A stretch of DNA of 37,017 nt from Myxococcales bacterium (GCA_021818285.1 JAKAEO010000013.1:1-37017), one strand, 5' to 3'; positions 16,136 through 24,536 are shown, numbered from the stretch's first letter. Numbers and translations: made by a program. The notes: a model not told the origin generated them from the letters alone.

Positions 16136-17479
16136 TCACCTCACCGAGAGCCAGTGGCTCGCGAAGACGTGGGTCGAGAGCCAGTAGCCCAGCGGGACGT
16201 TGACCAGCACCCCGGCGGCGACCGCGGCGAAGGGCCGCCACCCGAACCGGGTGAGGTCGCGGAAGCGGGTGGTGAAGCCGATGGAGAGGAAGGTCCAGGT
16301 GAAGGCCCAGCCCCGGAGGGTCTTGAGCGGGTCCACCACGCCCCTGGCGAAGCGGGAGGCGGCCGGGCCCTCGAGCGAGGCCAGGACCACCGTGACCAGC
16401 ACCGAGGCGACCAGGAAGCCGAGGACGAACCGGGGGAACCGGCGCCAGATCTCGCCCGCGCCGACGCGCTCCGGAGGGCCGGCCGTGCCCCGATCCCACC
16501 GGGTCACGGAGAGCCAGGCCACGAGGAGCGCCCAGACGCCCACGAACATGTCCCGGCCCACGACCTTCATGAGGGTGAAGGTCTTCACGGCGCGGTCGTC
16601 GCCGAGCGCCGCGGCCGCGGCGAAGCCGGCCGCGTCGGCGAACTCGGAGGTCCCGATCCAGGCCCCGGCGACGCCGGGCGCGAGCCCGAGGTGGCGGGCG
16701 GCGAAGGGCAGGGCGAAGATCATCGCCACCGCCCAGAGGACCACCAGGGAGATGGCCACCGAGACGTGGCTCTTCTCGGCGCGGCAGGCGCCGCCCACGG
16801 CGATGGCCGCCGAGACGCCGCAGATCGAGCCGCCTGCGCCCAGGGTGGCGCCGAAGCGGGGGTCGAGGCCGAGGAGGCGGGTGGCCGCCAGGTGAATGGC
16901 GGCGAAGGTGGCGACGGCGACGAGGGTGGCCTGGAGCATCGCCACCGGGCCGGCCTGCAGGACCAGGGTGAAGGGCAGGGTCGCCCCCATGAGCACGATG
17001 CCGACCTTCACGTAGAACTCGGTGCGCAGCGCCGACTGGAACCAGGCCGGCAGCCGCACGGCGTTGCCGAGGACCATCCCGACGGCCAGGGCGATCAGCG
17101 GGGGCTCGAGCTGCCACTGCTTGAGGGAGGCGTTCGACCCCAGCGCGGTGACCGCGATGGAGAAGAGGAAGAGCACCGCGAACCCGGCCGCGTACCGGAC
17201 GACGTCCCAGCCGATGGCGAGGGAGGCGGCCGAGAAGGCGGCCAGGAAGAGGAGGAAGAGGGCCAGCGGCGCGGCCGGGTTCGCGGCCAGCGCACCGGCG
17301 AGCGTCCCGCCCTCGCTCCAGGTGGGGATGGAGAGGGCCGCCGTGCCCAGCGCGCGGGAGACGCCGAGGAAGAAGGCCAGGGTCGAGGCCAGCACCAGGC
17401 CCAGGGCGATGAGGATGGCCCAGGTGTCCTCGCGCCGGTGCCAGGGGAGAACGGCGGGAACCGAGGTGGGAGTGGTCAC
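16136..17479 (-). CDS. yeiH: YeiH-family putative sulfate/sulfite-related membrane transporter
   Basis: A 447-residue inner-membrane protein of the YeiH/UPF0324 (putative sulfate exporter) family, with about 11 hydrophobic segments. Typical segments are LIALAVGMVLGN near residue 130, VGIVLMGATLPF, GAGGSICGVSAAIAVGGACRA with the conserved central loop, and FLSIGFTTRFRDL near the end. The family is often linked to sulfonate/taurine or sulfite metabolism. Here it lies between an OsmC-like gene (10 bp upstream) and the siroheme enzymes, so export of excess sulfite or transport of a sulfur compound is plausible. Direction and substrate are not shown by sequence. The N-terminus is about 90 residues longer than the minimal family core and begins MTTPTSVPAVLPWHRREDTW. 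Confidence 0.85.
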   Translation of the reverse strand: MTTPTSVPAVLPWHRREDTWAILIALGLVLASTLAFFLGVSRALGTAALSIPTWSEGGTLAGALAANPAAPLALFLLFLAAFSAASLAIGWDVVRYAAGFAVLFLFSIAVTALGSNASLKQWQLEPPLIALAVGMVLGNAVRLPAWFQSALRTEFYVKVGIVLMGATLPFTLVLQAGPVAMLQATLVAVATFAAIHLAATRLLGLDPRFGATLGAGGSICGVSAAIAVGGACRAEKSHVSVAISLVVLWAVAMIFALPFAARHLGLAPGVAGAWIGTSEFADAAGFAAAAALGDDRAVKTFTLMKVVGRDMFVGVWALLVAWLSVTRWDRGTAGPPERVGAGEIWRRFPRFVLGFLVASVLVTVVLASLEGPAASRFARGVVDPLKTLRGWAFTWTFLSIGFTTRFRDLTRFGWRPFAAVAAGVLVNVPLGYWLSTHVFASHWLSVR

Positions 17480-17489
17480 GTCGCCTCCG

Positions 17490-18020
17490 TCAGGCCGCGT
17501 CGCGGGCGGCGCCCGGCGCGACGTGCTCCAGGGTGCCCGCCACCAGGATGGGACGGCGCAGGATGTCGAGCACCGGGCAGTGCTGCTCCACCCGCCGCGC
17601 CAGCTCCGCGATCTTCTCGGGCGGCTCCGGCGAGACCACGCGGGTGGTGAAGGTCACCCGCTCGAAGCCGGCGGCGACCGAGGGGTCGCCCAGGAAGCCG
17701 CGCACGTCCAGGTGGCCGCGGGTCTCGACCTCGACCCGGTCGACGTGGAGGCCCAGCGCGTTGGCGTAGGCGCGGTAGACGATGGCCTGGCAGCTGCCGA
17801 GCGCCGCCAGCACCGCCTCGACCGGGTTGGGGCCGGAGTTCCCGCCGCCCAGCTCCGGCGGCTCGTCGTTCCGGACGTCGAAGCTCCGGATCCGCGAGAG
17901 CGTCGAGAAGTCGTCCTCGACGGAGACGGTGGTGGCCCGGAACGGGACCTTGGCGGCGGCGGGGTTTCCCTCGACCGCGCGGCTCAACGACTGGATGGCC
18001 TGCTGGATCTGCTCGCTCAT
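17490..18020 (-). CDS. OsmC-like protein heading the sulfur assimilation operon
   Basis: A 176-residue OsmC/Ohr-fold protein with both family Cys, Cys77 (LGSCQAIVYRAYA) and Cys148 (RRVEQHCPVLD). The segment NPVEAVLAALGSCQAI is the conserved helix. The ATG at 18020, with AGAGG upstream, is chosen over the longer open frame reaching 18470, because similarity begins only here. It is first in a five-gene run (osmC-like, yeiH, 77-aa gene, cysG, reductase) with gaps of 10 bp or less or short overlaps. OsmC-like proteins next to YeiH and rhodaneses often handle persulfides or peroxides. Expression is probably controlled by the poly-Cys leader at 18122-18232, 102 bp upstream. Confidence 0.85.
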   Translation of the reverse strand: MSEQIQQAIQSLSRAVEGNPAAAKVPFRATTVSVEDDFSTLSRIRSFDVRNDEPPELGGGNSGPNPVEAVLAALGSCQAIVYRAYANALGLHVDRVEVETRGHLDVRGFLGDPSVAAGFERVTFTTRVVSPEPPEKIAELARRVEQHCPVLDILRRPILVAGTLEHVAPGAARDAA

Positions 18021-18050
18021 GGTGGTGCCTCTGGGCCGCGGAAGGACGAG

Positions 18051-18078
18051 CGCGGCCCGGCAGCCGGGCGGGCGCGCG
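18051..18078 (-). terminator. Hairpin between leader peptide and sulfur operon (possible attenuator terminator)
   Basis: GCCCGG (18055-18060) and CCGGGC (18064-18069) form a perfect 6-bp stem with a 3-base loop. Flanking CGCG on both sides can extend it around a small bulge. It lies downstream of the Cys leader and 35 bp before the OsmC-like start. The following RNA is C/U-rich but lacks a clear U-tract, so Rho-type or pausing control is as likely as intrinsic termination. Confidence 0.4.
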
Positions 18079-18113
18079 CTGGAAACGTCGGGAGGTGGGG
18101 AGGGAGTCGCGGG

Positions 18114-18155
18114 CCGGCCGGTCAGCCGCGCATTCGCGCGGGCGACGCCGGCCGG
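18114..18155 (-). promoter_or_regulatory. Nested hairpin overlapping the end of the Cys leader
   Basis: On the minus strand, CCGGCCGG at 18155-18148 can pair with an identical (self-complementary) CCGGCCGG at 18121-18114. Inside lies a perfect 6-bp stem CCGCGC/GCGCGG with a GAAT loop (18141-18126). The upstream arm starts 2 bases after the last Cys codon, so a ribosome stalled at the Cys codons would cover it. This is the arrangement expected of a ribosome-mediated attenuator. Confidence 0.5.
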
Positions 18156-18232
18156 AGACAACAGCACGGCCTCGCGCTCCGGGCCGAGATGCCGGTGCGG
18201 ATGCGGCGGTGCGTCGGGGTCGAGCGCGTCAC
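18122..18232 (-). CDS. Poly-cysteine leader peptide, putative cysteine attenuator
   Basis: A 36-codon frame from GTG 18232 to TGA 18122, or 39 codons from an in-frame ATG at 18241. It ends with ARPCCCLRPASPARMRG. The three Cys codons (18166-18158, TGC TGT TGT) are consecutive. In the rest of the short frame, Arg dominates. The GTG at 18232 lies 8 bases after the last base of the putative -10, so translation is probably leaderless. The ATG overlaps the -10 and is less likely. It precedes a complete siroheme/sulfite-reduction operon. Short leaderless frames with Cys runs act as cysteine-responsive attenuators in mycobacteria; here the role is inferred by analogy. Three Cys in a row, hairpins right after them and a sulfur operon next make chance unlikely. 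Confidence 0.65.
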   Translation of the reverse strand: MTRSTPTHRRIRTGISARSARPCCCLRPASPARMRG

Positions 18233-18239
18233 GATGTGC

Positions 18240-18269
18240 ATCCTGCATGACGGACGAGCGTCCTGTCAA
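18240..18269 (-). promoter_or_regulatory. Sigma70-type promoter of the Cys leader and sulfur operon
   Basis: On the minus strand, TTGACA (18269-18264), an 18-bp spacer and CAGGAT (18245-18240). The -35 is perfect and the -10 keeps the important A2, A5 and T6. The predicted start, about 18233, coincides with the GTG of the leader peptide. An A/T-rich patch with TATTGGAATA lies just upstream at 18284-18293 and may be a regulator site. Confidence 0.55.
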
Positions 18270-18355
18270 GCGGACAACGGAAAGTATTCCAATATGACGG
18301 ACGTCGGCGATCCGGGAAGGCCCCGTGGCGACGCCTGTTGGGATGGTGGACCCGC

Positions 18356-18391
18356 GTACCGAGTGGTACGCCATCCCGTACCAGTTGGTAC
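18356..18391. promoter_or_regulatory. Tandem palindromes, putative activator-binding sites of the 18435 promoter
   Basis: Two 14-bp perfect-arm palindromes, GTACCGAGTGGTAC (18356-18369) and GTACCAGTTGGTAC (18378-18391), share GTACC-N4-GGTAC. Their centres are 22 bp apart, two helical turns, so they face the same side of the DNA. They end 43 bp before the -24 element. This is what enhancers for a dimeric activator look like. The NtrC-type protein encoded in the same operon (22471-23808) is the natural candidate to bind them. No other copy was noticed in the window. Confidence 0.62.
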
Positions 18392-18434
18392 GGGCGCGCC
18401 GCGAGAATCGTCTTATCCTGTTGAAATCCCGCTG

Positions 18435-18449
18435 GGCACGGAGGTTGCT
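18435..18449 (+). promoter_or_regulatory. Sigma54 promoter of the kinase/activator operon
   Basis: GGCACG (18435-18440), GAGG, TTGCT (18445-18449). GG and GC are 10 bases apart and every conserved position except the leading T matches the sigma54 consensus TGGCACG-N4-TTGCW. The start codon of the Met/His-rich gene is 47 bases downstream. Confidence 0.75.
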
Positions 18450-18495
18450 ATTGGCCTCCCCGAGCCGCACGGAGCGGCAGATCGAGGAGAAGAAA

Positions 18496-19185
18496 ATGAG
18501 GAAGAGCTGGTTCTACGCGGTCTACGCGGCTGGTCTCGTCGCCGCCGGCGGCGCCCGCGCCCAGGATGCCGACGCCGCCCACAAGCTGATGCACGAGGCG
18601 ATGCACGACGCCACCACGATGCCGGGCCACGGGGCGACCCTGCCCGATCACACCGGCCCGGGCCACGACGCCATGCCGGGCGCCGGCGCCGGGATGGAGC
18701 GCGAGCGGGCCATGAAGGAGGGGCTGGCGAAGGAGTCGGCGACCGCCGCGACCCACCGGGCCATGAACCGGGGCAAGGCGGCGGAGGCCGTGGACGCCGC
18801 ACGCCACCGCGCCATGCACCAGGGCTCGAAGGACGCCGCCGCCTCCCACGTCGAGGCCGCGAGCCGCGCCGGCATGGGCGCCGCGATGGGCACCGGCGCC
18901 ATGGGCGCGGGTGGCGCCATGCACGACGCCGCCGACAAGGCGCGGATGACCGGCATGCACGGCGGGATGATGGGCGGCACGCCTCCGGGCGGGATGATGG
19001 GCGGGACGGGACCGGGCGGGATGATGGGCGGCACGCCTCCCGGCGGTGCGGGCACCGGCACGATGCCCGGCGGCACGGGTACCGGTACGATGCCCGGTGG
19101 CACGGGCACGCCCCCCGGCGGCACGGGCACGGCTCCCGGCGGAACGGGCACCATGCCCGGCGGCACCGGCACCATGACGAAGTAG
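18496..19185 (+). CDS. Secreted Met/Gly/His-rich repeat protein
   Basis: A 229-residue secreted protein of unknown family. Residues 1-22 are a signal peptide (cleavage near ARAQ). Residues 27-150 are Ala/His/Met-rich with repeated HxAMH and RAMxxG patterns, such as HKLMHEAMHD. Residues from about 154 are low complexity: three MMGGTxPGG units and then six GTGT/GTMPGG units, which give direct repeats in the DNA at 18961-19180. The many paired Met and His suggest binding of Cu+ or another soft metal, but this is inference from composition. The ATG at 18496 is preceded by GAGGAGAAG and by the sigma54 promoter at 18435. It is the first gene of the operon that ends with the sigma54 activator, reminiscent of ZraP next to ZraSR although unrelated in sequence. 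Confidence 0.8.
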   Translation: MRKSWFYAVYAAGLVAAGGARAQDADAAHKLMHEAMHDATTMPGHGATLPDHTGPGHDAMPGAGAGMERERAMKEGLAKESATAATHRAMNRGKAAEAVDAARHRAMHQGSKDAAASHVEAASRAGMGAAMGTGAMGAGGAMHDAADKARMTGMHGGMMGGTPPGGMMGGTGPGGMMGGTPPGGAGTGTMPGGTGTGTMPGGTGTPPGGTGTAPGGTGTMPGGTGTMTK

Positions 19186-19195
19186 GGGAACTCCA

Positions 19196-19795
19196 TTGAC
19201 CGCCGCGGCCCTGCTGATCCTCTCCGGACTCACGCTCACGGCCGGTGGCGCCGGCGCCGACGAGCACCTGCTCGCCGGCGCCCAGCGCTTCCGGGAAGCC
19301 CACTACCCCGAGGCCCTGGTCGAGTTCCGCGTCGCGCAGCGGCTCGGCTCCGGGGAGGCGGCGCGGTACGCGGCGGTCACCCTGGTCAAGCTCGGCAGGC
19401 CCGAGGAGGCGATCGAGGCCTTCGGCGGCCTCGCCGGGCAGGAGCCGGACGCCCTCATCGACTACCACCGGGCGGTCGCGGCCTTCGACGCCCGGCTCTA
19501 CCTCGCGGCCGACCGCATCCTCGCCACGGTGGCGGACCGGGCCGGCCCGCGCGTCGGGGCGGAGGCCGCCCGGATGCGCGCCGAGATCGCCGCCACCCTG
19601 AAGGCGGAGCCGGCCCCGGCGGCCATCGACTGGTACCTCCGGCGCTGCGCCGAGCAGCGTGCCCAGGGACGGGCCATCCTGGCGGCGGCCTACTGCGAGG
19701 AGGCGGCCGGCCTCTCGGCCCGGCGCCCCGACCACTACCGGCGGGCGGAGGCGCTCCGCGGCGCCCCGGCGGCGGGCCGGGGTGCGAAGCCGTGA
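19196..19795 (+). CDS. Periplasmic TPR-like protein
   Basis: A 199-residue protein with a short hydrophobic N-terminal signal (residues 1-21, cleaved near AGADEHL) and helical repeats. HYPEALVEFRVAQRLGSGEAARYAAVTLVKLGRPEEAIEAF and the next repeats look like tetratricopeptide units. The TTG start at 19196 follows AGGGGAA and is the only plausible start before the signal sequence. It lies 10 bp after the Met/His-rich gene and overlaps the next gene by 4 bp (GTGA), so translation is coupled. The function is unknown. It probably pairs with the following TPR/beta-barrel protein, since both are envelope proteins and share the repeat style. Confidence 0.74.
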   Translation: MTAAALLILSGLTLTAGGAGADEHLLAGAQRFREAHYPEALVEFRVAQRLGSGEAARYAAVTLVKLGRPEEAIEAFGGLAGQEPDALIDYHRAVAAFDARLYLAADRILATVADRAGPRVGAEAARMRAEIAATLKAEPAPAAIDWYLRRCAEQRAQGRAILAAAYCEEAAGLSARRPDHYRRAEALRGAPAAGRGAKP

Positions 19796-21213
19796 CCGGC
19801 GCGATCCTGGCCCTGATCCTCGGGGCCGCCGACCCGTGCGCGCCGGTGCTCCCCGCCGCGGTCCCCGCGCCCGCCGAGGCCGCGGCCTACCGCGCCGCCG
19901 GCGACGAGGAGCGGGCGGCGGGCGACCGCGAGGGCGCCTCCTTCGCCTACCGCGCGGCGGCGGCGCTCGACCCCGCCGACGCCGCGTCGCGGGAACGGCT
20001 TCGGGCCCTCTGCCTCGCCCCCGCGCCCCGGGCCGATCCCTTCGAGGCGGGCCTGCGCCGGATGGAGGCGCACGACTGGCGCGCCGCGGCCGAGTCCTTC
20101 GGCGAGGCCCGCCGCGCCACCGGCGACCGCTCGGCGGCGCTGCTCGAGGGCATCTGCCGCTACAACCTCGGGGAGGAGGCCGAGGCCGCTCCGCTGCTGC
20201 GGGCCGCCGAGGCCCAGCCCGAGCACCGCGACCTGGCCCGCTTCTACCTGGGGCTCGTCGCGCTCCGCGAGGGGGCGGCGCCACGGGCCGCCGAGCTCTT
20301 CGCCCAGGCGGCGGCCAGCCCCGAGCTGGCCTCGCTGGCCTCCGACCTTTCGCGCCTGGCCCGCCAGGACAGCGGCCTGGTGCTGACGCTCCTCGGCGAG
20401 ACCGGCTTCGACTCCAACGTGACGCAGGCGCCGCGGAACGCGGCGGCCATCCCCGGCGTGGCCGGGACCACGAGCGGAGACGGGCTCTACGGTTTCGCCG
20501 GCTCCGCCCTGTACCGCCCGCTGGGCCGGGACGGGCCGTTCCTCCGGGCCTCGGGCTTTGCCCGGCAGCAACTGCAACTGGGGAGCTACGACTTCGCCGG
20601 CCTCGAGGCCGGCGCCGGCTGGCAGGCGACCCGGGACGGCGCAGGGGCGCAGGGCGGGTACGACTTCCTTTACCGGACCTTCGGCGGCCGCCCCTTCCTC
20701 GCGGCCCACCGCTTCTCGGCCGGCGCCTGGCTGACCGCCGGCCTCACCTGGAGCGCCCGCTACGCGCTGCAGCTCGAGAACTACCAGTCCTCGAACATCT
20801 CCGGCTTCTCGGGGACGGTCCACTCCGCCGAGCTCCGCGCCGCGCTCCCCTTCGGCCCGGGAGGCTGGCTGGCCGCGGTCTACGGCCTCACCCGCGACGC
20901 CGCCAAGCTCGGGATCGCCAGCTACACCGAGCAGGGGCCCCGCCTCGAGCTGCGGTCGGTCCTCGGGCCGCGGCTCCGGCTCGGCGCCTCGGCCGGACTC
21001 TCCTTCCGCTCCTACGACGACCTCGATCCGGTGCTCGGCGTCCGGCGCAAGGACCGCTACCTGACCGCGACCCTGACGGGAGAGTACGACCTCGCCCCGG
21101 GCTGGACCGCGCGGGCCTCGCTCCAGGGGTTCCGGGCCCTCTCCAGCTCCCCCGCCTTCGAGTACGACAAGCTCGTCCCCACCGTCGGCGTGGTCTGGCA
21201 GAAGGGGCTGTGA
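19792..21213 (+). CDS. TPR plus beta-barrel outer-membrane protein
   Basis: A 473-residue protein. After a short, weak signal sequence, residues 28-190 are helical TPR-like repeats (DEERAAGDREGASFAYRAAAAL, then FLLEG-like and HRDLARFYLGLVALREGAAPRAAELF segments). Residues 195-473 alternate polar and hydrophobic residues in beta-strands with Gly/aromatic girdles (SYDFAGLEAGAGW, RLGASAGLSFRSYDDLD), and end in a typical strand (VGVVWQKGL). This N-terminal TPR plus C-terminal barrel layout recalls the SLAM/DUF560-type outer-membrane proteins, which help export or display surface proteins. The relation is by architecture only. The GTG start overlaps the previous stop. Its own stop overlaps the kinase GTG (GTGA). 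An export substrate would most simply be the Met/His-rich protein. Confidence 0.78.
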   Translation: MTGAILALILGAADPCAPVLPAAVPAPAEAAAYRAAGDEERAAGDREGASFAYRAAAALDPADAASRERLRALCLAPAPRADPFEAGLRRMEAHDWRAAAESFGEARRATGDRSAALLEGICRYNLGEEAEAAPLLRAAEAQPEHRDLARFYLGLVALREGAAPRAAELFAQAAASPELASLASDLSRLARQDSGLVLTLLGETGFDSNVTQAPRNAAAIPGVAGTTSGDGLYGFAGSALYRPLGRDGPFLRASGFARQQLQLGSYDFAGLEAGAGWQATRDGAGAQGGYDFLYRTFGGRPFLAAHRFSAGAWLTAGLTWSARYALQLENYQSSNISGFSGTVHSAELRAALPFGPGGWLAAVYGLTRDAAKLGIASYTEQGPRLELRSVLGPRLRLGASAGLSFRSYDDLDPVLGVRRKDRYLTATLTGEYDLAPGWTARASLQGFRALSSSPAFEYDKLVPTVGVVWQKGL

Positions 21214-22460
21214 GGGCCCGCCTCGCCGCCGCGCCGCTCGTCGCCGGCCTGCTCGGCCTCGCCGGCTCGCTGGGGGCCACGCTCCACCTGCACCGCCGCG
21301 CCACCGAGGCCCTGCAGCACGCGCTGCAGGAGCGACTGCGCGGCGCCGGCGAGACGGCGGCGTCCTTCCTGGGATCGGTGGCGCCGTCGCGGGCCGAGCT
21401 GGCGGCGGTGATGCGCGCCAACGGTCTGGAGGGCGCGCTGCTCCTCTCGCCCTCCCGGGAGATCCTCGCCGACGCCGCCGGACCCGCCGGCGGCCGGGCC
21501 GACCTGCTCCGGGTGGACGCCGCCCGCACCGCCGAGGCCGCCGCCGGCCGCCCCTCGGTCGCCTTCTCCTACGCGGTCGGCGACCAGCCGGTCGCCACCG
21601 GCTACTTTCCGGTGCGGGGCCCCGGCGGCGCGGTGCGCGCGGTGCTGGCGCTGGAGGCCGGAGGGGCCTTCTCGGCCGGCTGGCGCGACCTGCACCAGGC
21701 CCTGTGGGTCGGGGTGGCGCTCTCGGCGCTGGCCGCCGCGGCCCTGGCGGCGGCCGCTCTCCAGTGGGTGCGCAGCGAGGGGAAGCGCCAGGAGGCGGTG
21801 GCGCGCGCCGCCCGGGGCGAGACCCTCTCGCGGATGGCGGCGATGGTGGCCCACGAGATCCGGAACCCCGTCGGCGTGATCCGCGGCGCGGTGGAGCTGG
21901 TCCAGGCCCGCGGGGGCGCCGCGCTGCCGCCGCGGGACCAGGAGGCGCTTGGCGACGTCCTCGGCGAGGTGGAGCGGCTGCGCCGCCTCACCGACGACTT
22001 CCTCGACCTCTCCCGGGAGCCGGCCCTCTCGCTCGTACCCACCGACGTGGCCGAGCTCGCCGGCGAGGCGGCGCGCGGCCTGGCCCGCTCCCATCCCGGG
22101 GTGGAGGTCCGGCTCCTGGTGCCGGCGCTCCGGGTCGAGGCCGACCCCGGGCGGCTGCGCCAGCTCCTCGCGAACCTGCTGGTGAACGCGGCCCAGGCCG
22201 GTGCGCGCGCCGTCGAGCTGCGCGGGGTCGCGGACGGGGGGCGCGCGCGGCTGCTCGTCGTGGACGACGGCTCCGGGGTGGCGCCGGAGCTGCGGGCGCG
22301 GCTCTTCGATCCCTTCGCCACGGGCCGGGCCGACGGGACCGGCCTGGGGCTCGCCATCTCCCGTCGCATCGCCGAGCGGCACGGCGGCGCGCTGCGGCTG
22401 CTCGACCAGGCCGGCCCGGGCGCGGCCTTCGAGCTCACCCTGCCGCTCGCCGCCGGCTAG
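21210..22460 (+). CDS. Membrane sensor histidine kinase partner of an NtrC-type activator
   Basis: A 416-residue kinase. TM1 is at about residues 8-25, followed by a periplasmic sensor region of about 130 residues (ERLRGAGETAASFL ... VRAVLALEAGGAF). TM2 is at about 168-188. The HisKA H-box AHEIRNPVGVIRGAVELV carries His215. The ATPase domain has N-box NLLVNAAQAGA, G1 DDGSGVAPEL and G2 GTGLGLAIS. The start is the GTG that overlaps the preceding stop. The receiver partner starts 10 bp downstream. The periplasmic domain is not a recognised metal-binding domain and has no Cys. The input is therefore unknown, but gene neighbours suggest envelope or metal stress. Confidence 0.88.
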   Translation: MRARLAAAPLVAGLLGLAGSLGATLHLHRRATEALQHALQERLRGAGETAASFLGSVAPSRAELAAVMRANGLEGALLLSPSREILADAAGPAGGRADLLRVDAARTAEAAAGRPSVAFSYAVGDQPVATGYFPVRGPGGAVRAVLALEAGGAFSAGWRDLHQALWVGVALSALAAAALAAAALQWVRSEGKRQEAVARAARGETLSRMAAMVAHEIRNPVGVIRGAVELVQARGGAALPPRDQEALGDVLGEVERLRRLTDDFLDLSREPALSLVPTDVAELAGEAARGLARSHPGVEVRLLVPALRVEADPGRLRQLLANLLVNAAQAGARAVELRGVADGGRARLLVVDDGSGVAPELRARLFDPFATGRADGTGLGLAISRRIAERHGGALRLLDQAGPGAAFELTLPLAAG

Positions 22461-22470
22461 GATCGCGCCG

Positions 22471-23808
<1,338 letters not shown>

Positions 23809-23898
23809 GCTGCCGGGAACGTCTCGGGCCCCGGACCACCGCCAGGTCGGCCCCGGAGGCCGTCGGGCCGCCAGGGCGCCGCACCAGCCCTCCGCCTC

Positions 23899-24294
23899 TC
23901 AGCCGCCGGCGAGAGGGCCGACCGGTGCCGTCACCGGTATCGCCAGCGCCGCCGGACCCGAAGCCTGCGGCGAGGCTGCGGCGCGGGCCCCGCGCATCAT
24001 GAACAGCCCTCCCACCACGACCATCATCGCCACCATGACCACGATCATCGTCGTTCCCATCATCGAGTGGCCGCCGTGGCCCGACTCGTCCTGCGGCGCC
24101 GAGTCTCCGTGGTCGTGCTGGTACCAGCCGTCCCCGGCTCCCGCCAGGGCCAGCGACGGATGGGCGGGGCCGGCGGGGATCGGGGACTCCAGGGCGGCTG
24201 CGAGCGCCGAGGGAGTTGCGTCGATGCTCGCGCCCAGGCCGGCTCCCAGCTGGGGGCTCGCGAGGCACAGCGCGCAGGTGAGGGCGAAGGTCAT
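23899..24294 (-). CDS. His/Met-rich small membrane protein
   Basis: A 131-residue protein of unknown family. The N-terminus (about 1-22) may be a weak signal peptide. Residues 56-80 are His/Asp/Met-rich (WYQHDHGDS, GHGGHSMMG). They are followed by one strongly hydrophobic segment (about 82-100) unusually full of Met (MIVVMVAMMVVVGGLFMM), and an Ala/Pro tail. Metal-binding in the periplasm next to the membrane is suggested by composition only. The start ATG 24294 has AAGGAGC 9-10 bases upstream and a near-perfect sigma54 promoter 55 bases upstream. It is transcribed toward the activator gene, which runs convergently, and sits downstream of czcA on the same strand but with its own promoter. Confidence 0.75.
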   Translation of the reverse strand: MTFALTCALCLASPQLGAGLGASIDATPSALAAALESPIPAGPAHPSLALAGAGDGWYQHDHGDSAPQDESGHGGHSMMGTTMIVVMVAMMVVVGGLFMMRGARAAASPQASGPAALAIPVTAPVGPLAGG

Positions 24295-24347
24295 GTCGAG
24301 TTGCTCCTTGTCCGGTGGGGACGGTCGTGTGGCACCCGCATCCAGCC

Positions 24348-24362
24348 AGCAAGGGACGTGCC
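24348..24362 (-). promoter_or_regulatory. Sigma54 promoter of the His/Met-rich membrane protein
   Basis: On the minus strand, GGCACG (24362-24357), TCCC, TTGCT (24352-24348). Spacing GG-N10-GC is exact and all conserved positions except the first T match TGGCACG-N4-TTGCW. Confidence 0.75.
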
Positions 24363-24523
24363 GGGGTGTGGAGCGCCGGACGAACCGGCCTTCCGACTCG
24401 GGTCTCGCCCTCTTCGAGGGCGGGAAATGGACAGGCCACTCATAGGGCACCGGGACACCAGAGGTCGTCGGGTCACGAGCCCCGTGCTGGGCCGTGGGGG
24501 AGCACGATCGCGTATCCGCGCCT

Positions 24524-24536
24524 GTCACAGTGTCAC
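24524..24536. promoter_or_regulatory. GTGAC direct repeat upstream of the 24362 sigma54 promoter
   Basis: GTGACACTGTGAC on the minus strand: two GTGAC units with an 8-bp period. Its centre is 168 bp upstream of the -24 GG. The same 13-bp layout (GTGACCCTGTGAC) occurs at 35329-35341. The rest of 24363-24611, between this gene and czcA, shows nothing else that I can name. Confidence 0.45.

Noticed and set aside
16128-17117. Long upstream extension of the 77-aa protein on the minus strand
   Set aside because: It overlaps yeiH in another frame; the extension is Arg/Gly/Pro-rich noise. Only the part after GTG 16127 is convincing.
18021-18470. N-terminal extension of the OsmC-like gene to 18470
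   Set aside because: It would run through the promoter and leader, has no family similarity, and the ATG at 18020 has a proper ribosome-binding site.
24118-24130. GGTACC-like sequence near the His/Met-rich gene
   Set aside because: It encodes the WYQH part of the protein and lacks the second GTACC/GGTAC arm.
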